Assembly (NCBI RefSeq): GCF_025460835.1 | Contig: NZ_JAMXAY010000003.1 | Coordinates: forward strand, 1 to 64,000 | From: Parapedobacter soli | GTDB lineage: Bacteria; Bacteroidota; Bacteroidia; Sphingobacteriales; Sphingobacteriaceae | DNA: 64,000 nt | Direction of reading: 5' to 3' | Shown here: positions 33,923 to 44,374 of the stretch, one piece after another | Numbering within the stretch: the first letter of the stretch is position 1 | Layout of the letters: every line of letters starts with the position of its first letter | Notes under the pieces: model-generated | What the model was told of the DNA's origin: nothing | The model's database searches: none | What the model saw: the letters and a program-made list of their open reading frames with translations, nothing else | Made by a program: the position numbers and the translations under genes

Positions 33923-36004
33923 TCAATACCGAAATGCGATACCACCGTAAAAATTCCGTGGTGCAGCAGCATTGAAGAAACGCCCCCCAAACGCATTGAT
34001 ATCGTTGCCAAGACTATACTGTTGGTTTAACAGGTTGTCGCCTCCCACAAAAAGCTGGATAGCCAGCTTTTTCCTTATTAACTTCTCCCAAGTTAGTTTG
34101 GCTTGTAGCAGGTGGTATTTATCAGCGAATGTGGTATTGGCATCGTTCAGCGGAATCCCGGATGTGTAATTATGCATGAGGTATGCAGCTATGTCAACGG
34201 GGAACCGAACCAAAAGGTCGCTCACTACCGTACTGCCGGGCACGCCGGTCAGTTTGTTGCCCGTAAAATCGTCGTCACCGGTACGGTAGTCACTAAAACG
34301 GAAGTTACTCCAGGTGATGTTCGACCCGGCTTGGATTCCACGTACCCACCCGGTTTGGCGTGGCTCAACCAACCAAGCTGCTACAGAAAGCTCCGCACCC
34401 CGCTGCTCCACCCCTCCTGCATTGTTGAAATATTCCGCGCCGCCGTCCCGCAATTGACGGATAATGGCATCGCTCATACGGTAGTAGAATATCGAGGCGT
34501 CCATCCAGAACCTGCGGTCGGAGCTTTGCCACCGGACCCCCATTTCGTAGTTCCATCCGGTTTCGGCCGCAAGTGCTGTATTGATTATATTATCGGACGG
34601 GCGCACCTCGGCAATCGTCGGCGGCGAATAACCCCGCGAAACGGAAGCGCGCCACGCCAACGCAGGCGTAAAAAGGTACGACAGTGCCACCCGGGGCATC
34701 CACTCGGCATCAAACCGGTTTTCTGTATATGTCTGTTCCGGCTCCGGAAAAACAGACTTGAATGCATAACCGTAATAGTTCAAACTCACGGATGCTTCCA
34801 CAGCAAGCCGCCTATGGATATCGGCACGGGCCCGTGCAAAATAAAAATGCTGGCGGCTGCGGAGCAAGTCGATTGCCTGTTCATTACCCCGCACACCGCC
34901 GTTATTGTCGTAATTGGAAATGTCATTCTGGCCGACCTGCCACTCTACCCCCCCGTTTACATGCCATTCCACGGTACCGTCACCTCCACTTGTGTAGTCA
35001 ACGTACGTCCGGAACCCCACATTATTTTCGTCGCGCACCTCATAGTTGGTGATAAACGGATTCCGGAAATCGGTATGCATACCGAATACGGTAGCCACAT
35101 GCCGTAGTCCAGGGGTGATTTTCGCCTCGTGCACCAACCCGCCCACCAGTGTCTTATTACTGATGCTGGCTTTCTGGTCTACCGCCCCCGGAACGGCAGC
35201 CGTAGCCGGCCGGGCCAACCGTGGGTCTTCGGCAAACTGCGCTGCGGTAAGCCCTCCGGGTGTAAGGTAATACAAATCAGAATACAATGCTACCAACCGT
35301 AATTCATTATCGGCATGGTAATTCCATCGCTGTACGGTCTGGAATGTAGTCCGCTCCATAGCAGAATGCTGCCTGTAACCGTCTGAACGCTGATAGGCCT
35401 GGTTAACGCTAAACCGGTACTTTTCAGAGGGGTGCACTATCGCTGCCAACTGCTCGTGGAATAGTCCATAGGTACCTCCATTCAGCCGCAGTGCAGCGGT
35501 ATTGGTCGAGTCGGCGGCTGTGCTTCCGTATGGCCTCAACCTAACCACACCACCCGAATTGGCACCGAAGAGGCTGCCATCCGGTCCTTTCAGTATTTCG
35601 ATACCGCTCACACTTCCGGCATCAAGCAGATTCAGGTAAGTGTTGCCTCCCGCATCCGTCAGCGGTATTTCATCGAGATATACCTTCACGTTGCGCACGC
35701 CAAAGGGCGAGCGCAACAAACTACCCCGCAACGACAGCCGGTAGCTGCCAGGCGAACGCTCCTCCATGCGCACCCCCGGCACCGCATTGATGGCGGGAAC
35801 CAAAGACACCCCGCTTTGGTTTGCCAATGCAGCTTTACTGACAACACCGGCCGAGCTTGTAAGGCGCAACAGCGGTTGTTCGGCAAAATAGGCACTCACC
35901 GTTACCTCACCCAGGTGGTGCGTGGTATCTTGTTGCGCACCCGCGCACACACCAAAGCGCACCACTCCAAAAACACAAACTGTACTAAGTAAAATACGTA
36001 TCAT
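33923..36004 (-). CDS. TonB-dependent outer-membrane receptor
   Basis: A 693-residue receptor: signal peptide to about residue 23, plug domain (about 30-150; VYLDEIPLTDAGG, GIEILKGPDGSLFGANSGG), then a 22-strand barrel ending in the aromatic YGGIAFRY. It lacks the N-terminal carboxypeptidase-like domain of SusC proteins and no SusD partner is present, so a siderophore or metal-chelate substrate is more likely than a glycan (inference). Confidence 0.94.
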   Translation of the reverse strand: MIRILLSTVCVFGVVRFGVCAGAQQDTTHHLGEVTVSAYFAEQPLLRLTSSAGVVSKAALANQSGVSLVPAINAVPGVRMEERSPGSYRLSLRGSLLRSPFGVRNVKVYLDEIPLTDAGGNTYLNLLDAGSVSGIEILKGPDGSLFGANSGGVVRLRPYGSTAADSTNTAALRLNGGTYGLFHEQLAAIVHPSEKYRFSVNQAYQRSDGYRQHSAMERTTFQTVQRWNYHADNELRLVALYSDLYYLTPGGLTAAQFAEDPRLARPATAAVPGAVDQKASISNKTLVGGLVHEAKITPGLRHVATVFGMHTDFRNPFITNYEVRDENNVGFRTYVDYTSGGDGTVEWHVNGGVEWQVGQNDISNYDNNGGVRGNEQAIDLLRSRQHFYFARARADIHRRLAVEASVSLNYYGYAFKSVFPEPEQTYTENRFDAEWMPRVALSYLFTPALAWRASVSRGYSPPTIAEVRPSDNIINTALAAETGWNYEMGVRWQSSDRRFWMDASIFYYRMSDAIIRQLRDGGAEYFNNAGGVEQRGAELSVAAWLVEPRQTGWVRGIQAGSNITWSNFRFSDYRTGDDDFTGNKLTGVPGSTVVSDLLVRFPVDIAAYLMHNYTSGIPLNDANTTFADKYHLLQAKLTWEKLIRKKLAIQLFVGGDNLLNQQYSLGNDINAFGGRFFNAAAPRNFYGGIAFRY

Positions 36005-36113
36005 GGGCTATCGACAATCGTTCGGCGAAGTTACAGATTATAGATTAAACTTTACCGTGTACCGATGGTCTAACCCTTTTAGTGATATTCACGGAAAAGG
36101 AGGTACCCATATC

Positions 36114-36752
36114 ATGAAAACAATCCTCACATGGCTCGCCGTCTTTGTAGCCGGCACCGCAGTTGCTCAAGACGCCGATACCATACATATCGCTAAACTC
36201 GAAATCGGGCGGAACAAGAAGGAAGTTTTTAACAGCCGCGATTCGTCGCTGGTAGTCCATATCGATACCTTGGTGATGAAAGATAAAAGCCAATTGGTGT
36301 TTTTCGGGAAAAAGGACGTCCAACTTCGGGTGGACCACGCTTTGATCGAAAAACGCGGGTATATTTTCGGAACCGATGGTAAAAACAACGGTACCGACTT
36401 CGGTATCGACATGCGGTTCGAAAAGTTGGGGGCACTCTTCGTTCTCGCCGGAGGCCAGGATGCGAAAAATAATGGATCGCGGACGTTCCCCAATGGCGAT
36501 GGTGGGGATGTGATGTTCACCTATGACAAGGGGGGCATTACGCCCCAGACGGACAACAGGAAAGCGGTTCATTACCTACAGATCGACACGCGCGCCGGCG
36601 GATACCGCGTGAATCCTCAAAGCGACCTACGCAATATCTATAGCATGATTAACCAAGGGACTGCTGGGCGCCCGCTGGGCAACCTTTCGCAGGGCATGGT
36701 ATACTCCGGATCGCCCGGTAAAGACGGTGAAACCACACTGGAAGCTAGGTAG
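36114..36752 (+). CDS. Secreted protein of unknown function
   Basis: A 212-residue protein starting at the ATG at 36114, behind a clear AGGAGG about ten bases upstream, unusual for this window. Signal peptide MKTILTWLAVFVAGTAVAQ. The mature part has beta-helix-like strands (LVVHIDTLVMKDKSQLVFFG, KDVQLRVDHALIEKRG) and a Gly/Asn-rich segment (GGQDAKNNGSRTFPNGDGG). It overlaps the end of the convergent NAD-binding protein gene by 8 bp. Family not recognised. Confidence 0.75.
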   Translation: MKTILTWLAVFVAGTAVAQDADTIHIAKLEIGRNKKEVFNSRDSSLVVHIDTLVMKDKSQLVFFGKKDVQLRVDHALIEKRGYIFGTDGKNNGTDFGIDMRFEKLGALFVLAGGQDAKNNGSRTFPNGDGGDVMFTYDKGGITPQTDNRKAVHYLQIDTRAGGYRVNPQSDLRNIYSMINQGTAGRPLGNLSQGMVYSGSPGKDGETTLEAR

Positions 36753-37638
36753 TGGGCGCAGGGCGGCTCGTGCCCAATGCTTCCCTAACCGATGCCTGGT
36801 AGGACGAAAGACTGACAGCTGGATATAGCGTATTCAGACCGTTATTCACGGCTACCAGGTCTTTCCGCATATAGGCGTTAAAGGCGGCTGCCACATCATG
36901 CTCAAATTTGTAGATATAGCGGCCTAAAAGGGCTGAAACAGGCCTACCCAACCCGGGCAGCGCAAGCACTTTCTTCTTTAGCTTAGCAATATCCATATAC
37001 CGCTCAAAAGCGTCTTTATATGTCATCACCTCTGGCCCCCCCACGTCGAAAACCTTCCCATAAGTACCAGGGTCGCATAGCATCTTATTCAGGTAAGCAC
37101 AAACATCGAGCAAGTGGATGGGTTGGCACCGGCTTACTGCAAATTCCTTCGGCAGGACCACCAGTTTCGATTTTGCCAAACTTGACAGGATATTCATCAG
37201 TACAGACCCCTTCCCGATAATATTGCTGATTCTTACCACCGTATAATCCAAACGGCTACGACCCAGATACTCTCTTATGGCACCTACATTGTCATCGGCC
37301 AATTTGGTGACATAAATAAGGTGTTGGCAATCAGTGAATTTGAGCGCCCTAACAAACCGTTGTAGCGCGATGAGATCCATCTCCATACGGATACCAATCT
37401 CGTCTACAGGTGATTGATTGAAATAAAAGGCGACCTGGGTATCCTTGTCAAAGCCAATGGGGAGCGCCCCTCTAAATAAATCTCCTTCCTGTACTTTTAT
37501 ACCGTATTTCTCGGGCACATGCTTATAAAAGAACTTCTTGTTCCGTATCAAACAGGCCACCTCATGCCCCTCGTCAGACAAGCACACAGCTACGTTCCTT
37601 GCTAAGTAATTATTCAGGCCGGTAATTTGGACTCTCAT
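36745..37638 (-). CDS. NAD(P)-binding SDR/NmrA-like protein
   Basis: A 297-residue protein from the ATG at 37638. N-terminal Rossmann region VQITGLNNYLARNVAVCLSDEGHEVACLIRN (a modified GxxGxxG), then VAFYFNQSP, and later FDVGGPEVMTYKDAFERYMDIAK, typical of atypical-SDR or NmrA-like oxidoreductases. The classical YxxxK is not evident. It is divergent from the photolyase gene, and such pairs often share light or stress control (inference). Substrate unknown. Confidence 0.8.
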   Translation of the reverse strand: MRVQITGLNNYLARNVAVCLSDEGHEVACLIRNKKFFYKHVPEKYGIKVQEGDLFRGALPIGFDKDTQVAFYFNQSPVDEIGIRMEMDLIALQRFVRALKFTDCQHLIYVTKLADDNVGAIREYLGRSRLDYTVVRISNIIGKGSVLMNILSSLAKSKLVVLPKEFAVSRCQPIHLLDVCAYLNKMLCDPGTYGKVFDVGGPEVMTYKDAFERYMDIAKLKKKVLALPGLGRPVSALLGRYIYKFEHDVAAAFNAYMRKDLVAVNNGLNTLYPAVSLSSYQASVREALGTSRPAPTT

Positions 37639-37827
37639 ATACAAATGCTACTACCACGCTTATTGAGGCGGCTCGGTAAATTATTAGTATTAGCTATTAC
37701 AATTGAAAACAAAATATGTTTCCTACGTACAGATATTTTTGTGCAAACTTACGGTAAACGGTTTGTGTTTTTATTGTAAATATTCGCACCATAGGGCCCA
37801 AACGGCATTCCCATAAATAATAAAGGT

Positions 37828-37835
37828 TATATTTG
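37828..37835 (+). promoter_or_regulatory. -7 element for the photolyase gene
   Basis: TATATTTG, a full TAnnTTTG match, 24 bp before the ATG at 37859. The -33 element is weak. The site makes the GTG at 37835 unlikely as translation start. Confidence 0.6.
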
Positions 37836-37858
37836 TGACATTTAATCCCCGCTTAAGT

Positions 37859-39112
37859 ATGGAAAAGAAGACAATTTTGGTTTGGTTCAGGAATGACCTG
37901 CGTATCCATGATAATGAGATACTGCTTCGTGCCGTTGAACGCAGCCAAACGATTGTCCCTGTTTACTGTTTCGATCCAAGATATTTTACAGATACCGACC
38001 TTGGCACCAAGAAAACCGGGGTGCTCCGGGCGGCATTCCTACGTGAAAGTGTTGCTGCTTTGCGTCAGGACTTAAAGGAACTTGGTGGCGATCTGATCAT
38101 TGCCCAGGGTTACCCCGAAATAATCCTCCCCCAAATTACCGAAAAATACGGTGTGGACGAGGTTTACCACCACCGTGAGGTGGCCTTTGAAGAAACCCGG
38201 ATATCGGGGCTCGTGGAGGCGGCGTTGTGGAAAATGCAGATCAACCTACGCCATTTCATCGGCCACACATTGTACCATAAGGAAGATCTGCCTTTCCCTA
38301 TCAAGGATATTCCGGATGCATTTGCCACATTCAGGAAAAAAACCGAACGGGAGAGTTCCATCCGCCCCGAATTGGGCCGCCCCGATACAGTCCGCATACC
38401 GGAAGGGATGGAAGCTGGCAACCTACCCCACCTTTCCGAACTGGGTTTCAGCAAAACAGCCACCGAATATGCAGCTAATCTCCGATTCGAAGGCGGTGAG
38501 CGTGCGGCACTCAAACGCATGGATGCCTTTTTATATGGCGACCATGACTCATCAGACTACTCATGCCTCTCGCCGTATATTGCCATCGGTGCGTTATCGC
38601 CCAATACGTTCTACCACGCGGTAAAAGAGGCCGAGAAAAGCGTAATCGACAAAAAGCGCAGTGAGCAGATCATACTCAAATTGCTATGGCGTGATTATTA
38701 TCGCTTTATGTTCAAAAAACACGGCAACCAATTTTTCCAGTTGGGCGGTATGACCGGGATCCCACCCGAAACGATTGCCGACGACCAAAAAGCATTTGAC
38801 CAGTGGAAAACGGGTAAAACGGGTTGCTCAATAGTAGATAGCAGCATGAAGGAGCTCAACGAAACAGGGCACATTACCCATCACCAGCGCGTGATTGTAG
38901 CTTCCTACCTGATACACCACCTGAAAGTCAATTGGCTTAAGGGCGCAGCATGGTTTGAAGAAAAGCTGCTGGACTACGCGCCGGCCAGCAACTACGGAAG
39001 CTGGGGTCACGCCGCAGGCGTAGGAAGCAGCGTGAAAGACAACAAGCCTGTTGACATCAAAAAATTGAGTGCACGGTTTTACCCTAAAGAGGCGCTGATG
39101 CCTGATGGTTAA
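37859..39112 (+). CDS. Cryptochrome DASH-type photolyase family protein
   Basis: A 417-residue flavoprotein of the DNA photolyase/cryptochrome superfamily. The alpha/beta domain opens with ILVWFRNDLRIHDNE. The FAD-binding helical domain is seen in SCLSPYIAIGALSPNTFY, LLWRDYYRFMFKKHG and DYAPASNYGSWGHAAGVGSS. It most resembles the DASH group. Deviations: the usual SNRGRQ-like block reads HITHHQRV, the DWR block reads NWL, and the protein ends soon after the AGVG block, without the usual last 30-40 residues. Repair activity is thus less certain than family membership. Confidence 0.88.
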   Translation: MEKKTILVWFRNDLRIHDNEILLRAVERSQTIVPVYCFDPRYFTDTDLGTKKTGVLRAAFLRESVAALRQDLKELGGDLIIAQGYPEIILPQITEKYGVDEVYHHREVAFEETRISGLVEAALWKMQINLRHFIGHTLYHKEDLPFPIKDIPDAFATFRKKTERESSIRPELGRPDTVRIPEGMEAGNLPHLSELGFSKTATEYAANLRFEGGERAALKRMDAFLYGDHDSSDYSCLSPYIAIGALSPNTFYHAVKEAEKSVIDKKRSEQIILKLLWRDYYRFMFKKHGNQFFQLGGMTGIPPETIADDQKAFDQWKTGKTGCSIVDSSMKELNETGHITHHQRVIVASYLIHHLKVNWLKGAAWFEEKLLDYAPASNYGSWGHAAGVGSSVKDNKPVDIKKLSARFYPKEALMPDG

Positions 39113-39163
39113 ACATGATGTACTTATTCAGACAAAGGCGGGCACGAAATCGCTAAAATCGCA

Positions 39164-39186
39164 TTACAGCCAAAAATTGGCTGTAA
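39164..39186. promoter_or_regulatory. Perfect 10-bp inverted repeat upstream of sucA
   Basis: ttacagccaa, 3-nt loop aaa, ttggctgtaa. It lies between the photolyase stop and the sucA promoter. No T-run follows on either strand, so a protein-binding site is as likely as a terminator. Confidence 0.55.
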
Positions 39187-39225
39187 AATTGTAGTATATT
39201 GCTATGGCAAACGATTTAATAATTA

Positions 39226-39233
39226 TAACTTTG
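39226..39233 (+). promoter_or_regulatory. -7 element for sucA-sucB
   Basis: TAACTTTG matches TAnnTTTG, 25 bp before the sucA ATG. Confidence 0.55.
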
Positions 39234-39257
39234 ACGCAGTATTGCATAAACAACTAA

Positions 39258-42053
39258 ATGGACAAGCTTTCTTACCTAAGTAACGCAGATTCGGCCTACA
39301 TCGACTCGTTATACGAAGCCTATAAGGAGGATCCCGATTCGATTGACTTCGGTTGGCAGAAATTCTTTGAAGGTTTTGATTTCGGACAAAATGGGGCAGC
39401 CGCCGGCGCACCGGCGACCCCCGACCATGTGTTGAAAGAAATCAACGTCTTGAACATGATCAACGGTTATCGAGACCGCGGCCATCTGTTTACCGAGACC
39501 AATCCGGTACGCCAACGCCGGAAATACTATCCCGGCAAGGAATTGGAAACCTTCGGGCTGAGCGAGGCCGACATGGACACGGTATTCAATGCCGGTGTGG
39601 AGGTAGGGTTAGGTCCCGCTACACTACGCGATATCAGGCAACTGATCGAAGATACTTACTGCCGCTCTGTGGGGGCAGAATTCAAATATATCCGCAGCCC
39701 CGAAAAGATAAAATGGCTGCAAGAGCGGATGGAAGGTGAACGGAATACGCCCAACTTCCCAATCGAAAAGAAAAAGCGGATCTTGCAGAAGCTCAACGAA
39801 GCGGTAGTATTTGAAAACTTCCTGGGCACGAAATTCCTCGGCCAAAAGCGCTTCTCGCTCGAAGGGGCTGAAAGCTTGATACCGGCGCTCGACTCGATTA
39901 TCGAAAAAGGTGCCGATCTAGGCATCCAAGAGTTCGTGATTGGCATGGCGCACCGCGGCCGGCTCAACGTGCTGACCAATATCTTGGGTAAATCGTATGA
40001 GAGCATCTTCTCCGAATTCGAGGGCAAGACATACGTAGAGGACGCAGAACAGGATTTCGGAGGCGATGTGAAATACCACCTCGGCTATTCTACAGACATC
40101 GTCACAGACAACGATGCCAGCGTGCACCTCAGCCTGGTGCCTAACCCTTCACACCTGGAAACCGTAGATCCCGTGGTCGAAGGATTGGTGCGATCGAAGA
40201 TTGATATGAAGTACGATGGCGATGCCACCAAGATCGCCCCGATACTCATCCATGGCGACGCTGCCATCGCCGCACAAGGTATCGTGTACGAGGTCATCCA
40301 GATGTCTAAACTGGAAGGTTTCCGCACCGGGGGCACCATCCACATCGTGGTGAACAACCAGGTAGGGTTCACCACCAACTTCAAGGACGGCCGTTCCTCG
40401 ACCTACTGTACAGATATTGCCAAGGTGACGCTGTCGCCGGTCTTCCACGTAAACGGTGACGACGTCGAGGCGCTTGTATATGCCATCAACCTTGCCGTGG
40501 AATACCGCCAGAAATACCACACAGACGTATTCATAGACTTACTCTGCTACCGCAGGTACGGGCACAACGAGGCGGATGAGCCTAAATTCACCCAACCCCT
40601 GCTGTATAAGGCGATTGAAAAACATCCGAATCCGAGGGAGATTTATAATAAAAAGCTGCTTGAGCAGGGCAGCGTCGACGCCAGCTTGGCCAAGGAGATG
40701 GAAAAGGATTTCCGTAAATTGCTCCAGGACCGACTAGACGACTCGAAAGAAGAAGAAAATCTTACCCAAGACAACCCGATGTATTCGGGGGCCTGGAAAG
40801 GACTACGGAAGGCGAAATATGAGGATATTTTCGTACCCGTTAAAACCAGTGTCACCGAAAAGGTATTTCTATCGCTCGCAGAAGAAATAAACACCCTTCC
40901 CAAAGACAAGAAGTTTTTCCGGAAGATCTCACGCCTCTTCGATGAGCGCCTCAAGATGGTCGAATCCAAAACATTCGATTGGGCCATGGGCGAACTTATG
41001 GCCTATGCGACGCTACTCAACGAGGGCTCACGCGTGCGGATAAGCGGGCAGGATGTGGAACGTGGTACATTTTCCCACCGTCACGCCGTCCTTACACTGG
41101 AAGACTCGGAGGAAGAGTATATTCCATTGCAACAAATCAACGGCGGCAATCGGTTCAACATCTATAATTCCCACTTATCCGAATACGGAGTATTGGGATT
41201 TGAATACGGCTACGCACTTGCCAATCCCCAATCACTAACGATCTGGGAAGCCCAATTCGGCGACTTTTACAACGGCGCGCAGATTATCGTGGATCAGTAC
41301 ATCTCGAGTGCCGAAACCAAGTGGCGGCGTTCCAACGGACTGGTTATGCTTCTCCCCCATGGGCTTGAAGGCCAAGGACCCGAACACTCATCAGCGCGCA
41401 TTGAGCGTTTTCTTGAACTGTGCGCTGAAAACAACATGCAAATTGCAAACTGCACCACACCGGCCAACTTCTTCCATGTATTGCGCCGGCAACTCAAGCG
41501 GGCATATCGCAAACCGCTGATTGTCTTCACACCGAAAAGCTTACTGCGCCACCCGAAAGTCGTCAGCAATATCAGTGAGTTTATCGGCAAGTCGCAATTC
41601 CAGGAGGTTATCGACGATAGTTACGTAAAGACTGCCGACGTGAAGCGGGTTCTCTTCTGCTCGGGCAAAATTTACTATGACCTACTCGAAAAACAGCAAG
41701 CAGACGAACGCAAAGATGTGGCCATCGTGCGCGTAGAGCAGCTGTACCCCACCCCAATGGACAAACTCCGAGCAATACGGTATAAATACAAAAATGCCAC
41801 GGAGTTCTTCTGGGTGCAGGAAGAACCGGAAAATATGGGTGCATGGCCTTACATTTGCCGGAAATTCAGGAACCGTAATATCACATTGGACGTTATATCG
41901 CGGAAAGAAAGTAGCAGCACCGCCACCGGATATGCGAAACAGCACATAGCCCAGCAACTTGCCGTCGTGGGCCGTGCATTTGAAGACAAGGCAGGTGCGG
42001 AAGTGAAAGAAAAGGTAAAAAACAGCGTGAAAACCGCTGCCAAAGTAGATTAA
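39258..42053 (+). CDS. sucA: 2-oxoglutarate dehydrogenase E1 component
   Basis: A 931-residue thiamine-diphosphate enzyme that decarboxylates 2-oxoglutarate in the TCA cycle and passes the succinyl group to E2. Visible blocks: N-terminal [20 protein letters not shown] (E2-binding helix), [14 protein letters not shown], the ThDP-binding [28 protein letters not shown], and [21 protein letters not shown]. Length and order are normal. sucB follows after 22 bp, an operon. Confidence 0.97.
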   Translation: MDKLSYLSNADSAYIDSLYEAYKEDPDSIDFGWQKFFEGFDFGQNGAAAGAPATPDHVLKEINVLNMINGYRDRGHLFTETNPVRQRRKYYPGKELETFGLSEADMDTVFNAGVEVGLGPATLRDIRQLIEDTYCRSVGAEFKYIRSPEKIKWLQERMEGERNTPNFPIEKKKRILQKLNEAVVFENFLGTKFLGQKRFSLEGAESLIPALDSIIEKGADLGIQEFVIGMAHRGRLNVLTNILGKSYESIFSEFEGKTYVEDAEQDFGGDVKYHLGYSTDIVTDNDASVHLSLVPNPSHLETVDPVVEGLVRSKIDMKYDGDATKIAPILIHGDAAIAAQGIVYEVIQMSKLEGFRTGGTIHIVVNNQVGFTTNFKDGRSSTYCTDIAKVTLSPVFHVNGDDVEALVYAINLAVEYRQKYHTDVFIDLLCYRRYGHNEADEPKFTQPLLYKAIEKHPNPREIYNKKLLEQGSVDASLAKEMEKDFRKLLQDRLDDSKEEENLTQDNPMYSGAWKGLRKAKYEDIFVPVKTSVTEKVFLSLAEEINTLPKDKKFFRKISRLFDERLKMVESKTFDWAMGELMAYATLLNEGSRVRISGQDVERGTFSHRHAVLTLEDSEEEYIPLQQINGGNRFNIYNSHLSEYGVLGFEYGYALANPQSLTIWEAQFGDFYNGAQIIVDQYISSAETKWRRSNGLVMLLPHGLEGQGPEHSSARIERFLELCAENNMQIANCTTPANFFHVLRRQLKRAYRKPLIVFTPKSLLRHPKVVSNISEFIGKSQFQEVIDDSYVKTADVKRVLFCSGKIYYDLLEKQQADERKDVAIVRVEQLYPTPMDKLRAIRYKYKNATEFFWVQEEPENMGAWPYICRKFRNRNITLDVISRKESSSTATGYAKQHIAQQLAVVGRAFEDKAGAEVKEKVKNSVKTAAKVD

Positions 42054-42075
42054 CCAGGAAATAAAACAGTTGTTT

Positions 42076-43329
42076 ATGAGCTTAGAAATCAAAGTACCGA
42101 CCGTAGGTGAATCCATTTCGGAGGTCACCCTATCGCAATGGATCAAACAGGATGGTGACTATGTGGAGATGGACGAGACAATCGCCGAACTGGAATCGGA
42201 CAAGGCAACTTTCGAGCTGCCTGCTGAGAAGGCGGGGATTCTGCGGACGGTAGCCCAGGAAGGCGATACCCTCGAAATCGGGGCCGTGGTTGCGACTATT
42301 GAGGAAGGCGAAGCTCCCGCATCGGGCAGCGATACCAAAGCCGATGAGCCTGAAAACGCAGCTACACCCCAAGCCGACAGTAAACCTGCACCACCGACCG
42401 ACAACAGTAGCTCAATCAGCTATGCCACCGGTATTGCCTCTCCGGCGGCGGCTAAAATCCTGCGTGAAAAAGGGATTGATCCGGCTGCTGTGAAAGGCAC
42501 TGGCAAAGACGGCCGGATCACCAAAGAAGACGCTGAACAAGCTTCGGCCCCGCAAACGAAGCCTGCCGCTGAAACCAAGCCTACAGCAGCTGCGGCACCG
42601 CCACCGAGCACAGGTGCCATTAGTGGCCCACGCAACGAACGGCACGAGAAAATGTCGTCGCTCAGGAGAACGATTGCCCGACGATTGGTAACCGTAAAGA
42701 ATGAAACGGCCATGCTCACCACCTTCAACGAGGTGAACATGAAGCCCATTATGGATCTCCGTGCCAAATACAAAGAAACGTTCAAGGAGAAATTCGGCAT
42801 CGGTTTAGGATTTATGTCGTTCTTCGCCAAAGCGGTGTGCACAGCATTGAAAGAGTGGCCCTCAGTAAATGCAAAGATAGTGGAGGACGAAATCGTATAC
42901 CACGATTTCGTAGATATATCCATTGCCGTGTCTGCTCCGAAAGGACTTGTTGTGCCGGTAATCCGTAACACAGAGTCATTGTCTCTCCATGAAATCGAAA
43001 AAGCAGTGGCCGAACTGGCATCAAAAGCCAGGGAGAACAAACTGACCATCGAGGAGATGACGGGTGGTACCTTCACCATTACCAATGGTGGTGTTTTCGG
43101 GTCACTGATGTCTACGCCAATCATCAATGCGCCACAATCAGCCATTCTGGGCATGCACAACATCGTTGAACGCCCGGTGGCCGAAAACGGACAGGTAGTT
43201 ATCCGCCCCATGATGTACGTTGCGCTCTCATACGACCACCGTATCATCGATGGCCGTGAGTCCGTGAGCTTCCTTGTGCGGGTAAAACAGCTACTGGAAG
43301 ACCCTGCTCGCTTATTATTGGAGGTTTAA
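42076..43329 (+). CDS. sucB: 2-oxoglutarate dehydrogenase E2, dihydrolipoyl succinyltransferase
   Basis: A 417-residue E2 from the ATG at 42076. One lipoyl domain with the lipoylated K43 in [11 protein letters not shown], a linker rich in Ala/Pro/Lys, a peripheral-subunit-binding domain (about 120-155; [24 protein letters not shown]), and the catalytic domain with H388 and D392 in [12 protein letters not shown]. It takes the succinyl group from E1 and makes succinyl-CoA. The E3 gene is not in the window. Confidence 0.97.
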   Translation: MSLEIKVPTVGESISEVTLSQWIKQDGDYVEMDETIAELESDKATFELPAEKAGILRTVAQEGDTLEIGAVVATIEEGEAPASGSDTKADEPENAATPQADSKPAPPTDNSSSISYATGIASPAAAKILREKGIDPAAVKGTGKDGRITKEDAEQASAPQTKPAAETKPTAAAAPPPSTGAISGPRNERHEKMSSLRRTIARRLVTVKNETAMLTTFNEVNMKPIMDLRAKYKETFKEKFGIGLGFMSFFAKAVCTALKEWPSVNAKIVEDEIVYHDFVDISIAVSAPKGLVVPVIRNTESLSLHEIEKAVAELASKARENKLTIEEMTGGTFTITNGGVFGSLMSTPIINAPQSAILGMHNIVERPVAENGQVVIRPMMYVALSYDHRIIDGRESVSFLVRVKQLLEDPARLLLEV

Positions 43330-43351
43330 GCCGCGGCAGCTCGCTTTTACT

Positions 43352-44374
43352 ATGATTGCTGCCTCACGCCGTATACCTGTCCTGTTTGCCGTGCTGCTCG
43401 CTTTTACGGCAGCGCATGCCCAGGACATCGGGTGGAATGTAGACTTCCACGGCTTTGCGGACAACCGGGAATATGCACACTCGGATAGGTATTCCCAGTC
43501 CATACTCGGCATCCGTATTGCTCCCGAAATCTATTTTTCGCTGGATAGCAGCCATTTTTTACATACCGGCATCAACTACCTGCATGAATTCGGCTCGCGA
43601 AGCACCAGCGATGGAAATGTTTCACCCACCGTCTACTACAACTATAAGCGTCAAGGACACGACTTCTTTATCGGCATGTTCCCACGTTCGGGTTTGCTAA
43701 CCGGTTACCACCGCGCAATCCTCAACGATACTCTCCAATATTACCGCCCAAACGTCGAAGGCCTGCTGTGGCGCTATACCCGAAAAGCGTTTCGCCAGCA
43801 ATTGTGGATCGACTGGACCAGCAGGCAAACGGAAACCGAAAGGGAACAGTTCCTAGTAGGTGCCTCTGGCCGGGCCAACATCGGGATAGCGCATGTATCG
43901 CACCAAATTACCTTATGGCACAATGCGGGGAGCAAGTCCGCTGCCGGCGTTGACAGCAGACCGATACGTGACAACGGTGTGGCAATGGTGAAGCTCGGTG
44001 CCGACCTCACACACCTATCATTCCTTGACTCACTGGATATAAGCGGCGGTGGGATCGTGGTTTTTGACAGGCTACGCGGGGTTTACAATTGGCATATACC
44101 TAAAGGATTCATTGCCGACCTGTATGCGGAGTACCGAAAGTTCTTCGTCGCCAATAGCTTCTATTCGGGAGAAAGCCTACCCATTGTATACGGTGATCGG
44201 TTTTACACGTCCAACCGCTATAACCGGCTGGACATCGGCTGGAAACCACTCCAATATAAGGGTTTGGAAAGCCAGTTTACGCTGAGTTTCCATTTTACCC
44301 CGGGCGCGGTGGACAACCAGCAGCAGTTCACACTACGTTACCGAATTGGCAGGCTGTACGCTATACCACAGTAA
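43352..44374 (+). CDS. Outer-membrane beta-barrel-like protein of unknown function
   Basis: A 340-residue protein with signal peptide 1-24 (ending AHAQD). The rest alternates polar and aromatic residues in strand-like fashion (YFSLDSSHFLHTGINYLHEF, SQFTLSFHFTPG, QQFTLRYRIGRLYAI), suggesting an outer-membrane barrel, possibly sugar or carbohydrate related. It starts 22 bp after sucB and may be carried on that transcript. It overlaps the convergent glpR-type gene by 14 bp. Confidence 0.72.
   Translation: MIAASRRIPVLFAVLLAFTAAHAQDIGWNVDFHGFADNREYAHSDRYSQSILGIRIAPEIYFSLDSSHFLHTGINYLHEFGSRSTSDGNVSPTVYYNYKRQGHDFFIGMFPRSGLLTGYHRAILNDTLQYYRPNVEGLLWRYTRKAFRQQLWIDWTSRQTETEREQFLVGASGRANIGIAHVSHQITLWHNAGSKSAAGVDSRPIRDNGVAMVKLGADLTHLSFLDSLDISGGGIVVFDRLRGVYNWHIPKGFIADLYAEYRKFFVANSFYSGESLPIVYGDRFYTSNRYNRLDIGWKPLQYKGLESQFTLSFHFTPGAVDNQQQFTLRYRIGRLYAIPQ

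Noticed and set aside
34112-35107. 331-codon plus-strand frame opposite the TonB-dependent receptor
   Set aside because: Antisense shadow; Cys/His/Pro-rich composition unlike a protein, while the receptor frame is full length.
35922-36113. Upstream extension of the secreted protein gene at 36114
   Set aside because: It lies antisense to the TonB receptor start; the ATG at 36114 has AGGAGG and a signal peptide.
42420-43247. 275-codon minus-strand frame inside sucB
   Set aside because: Shadow of the well-conserved E2 gene; no family resemblance.
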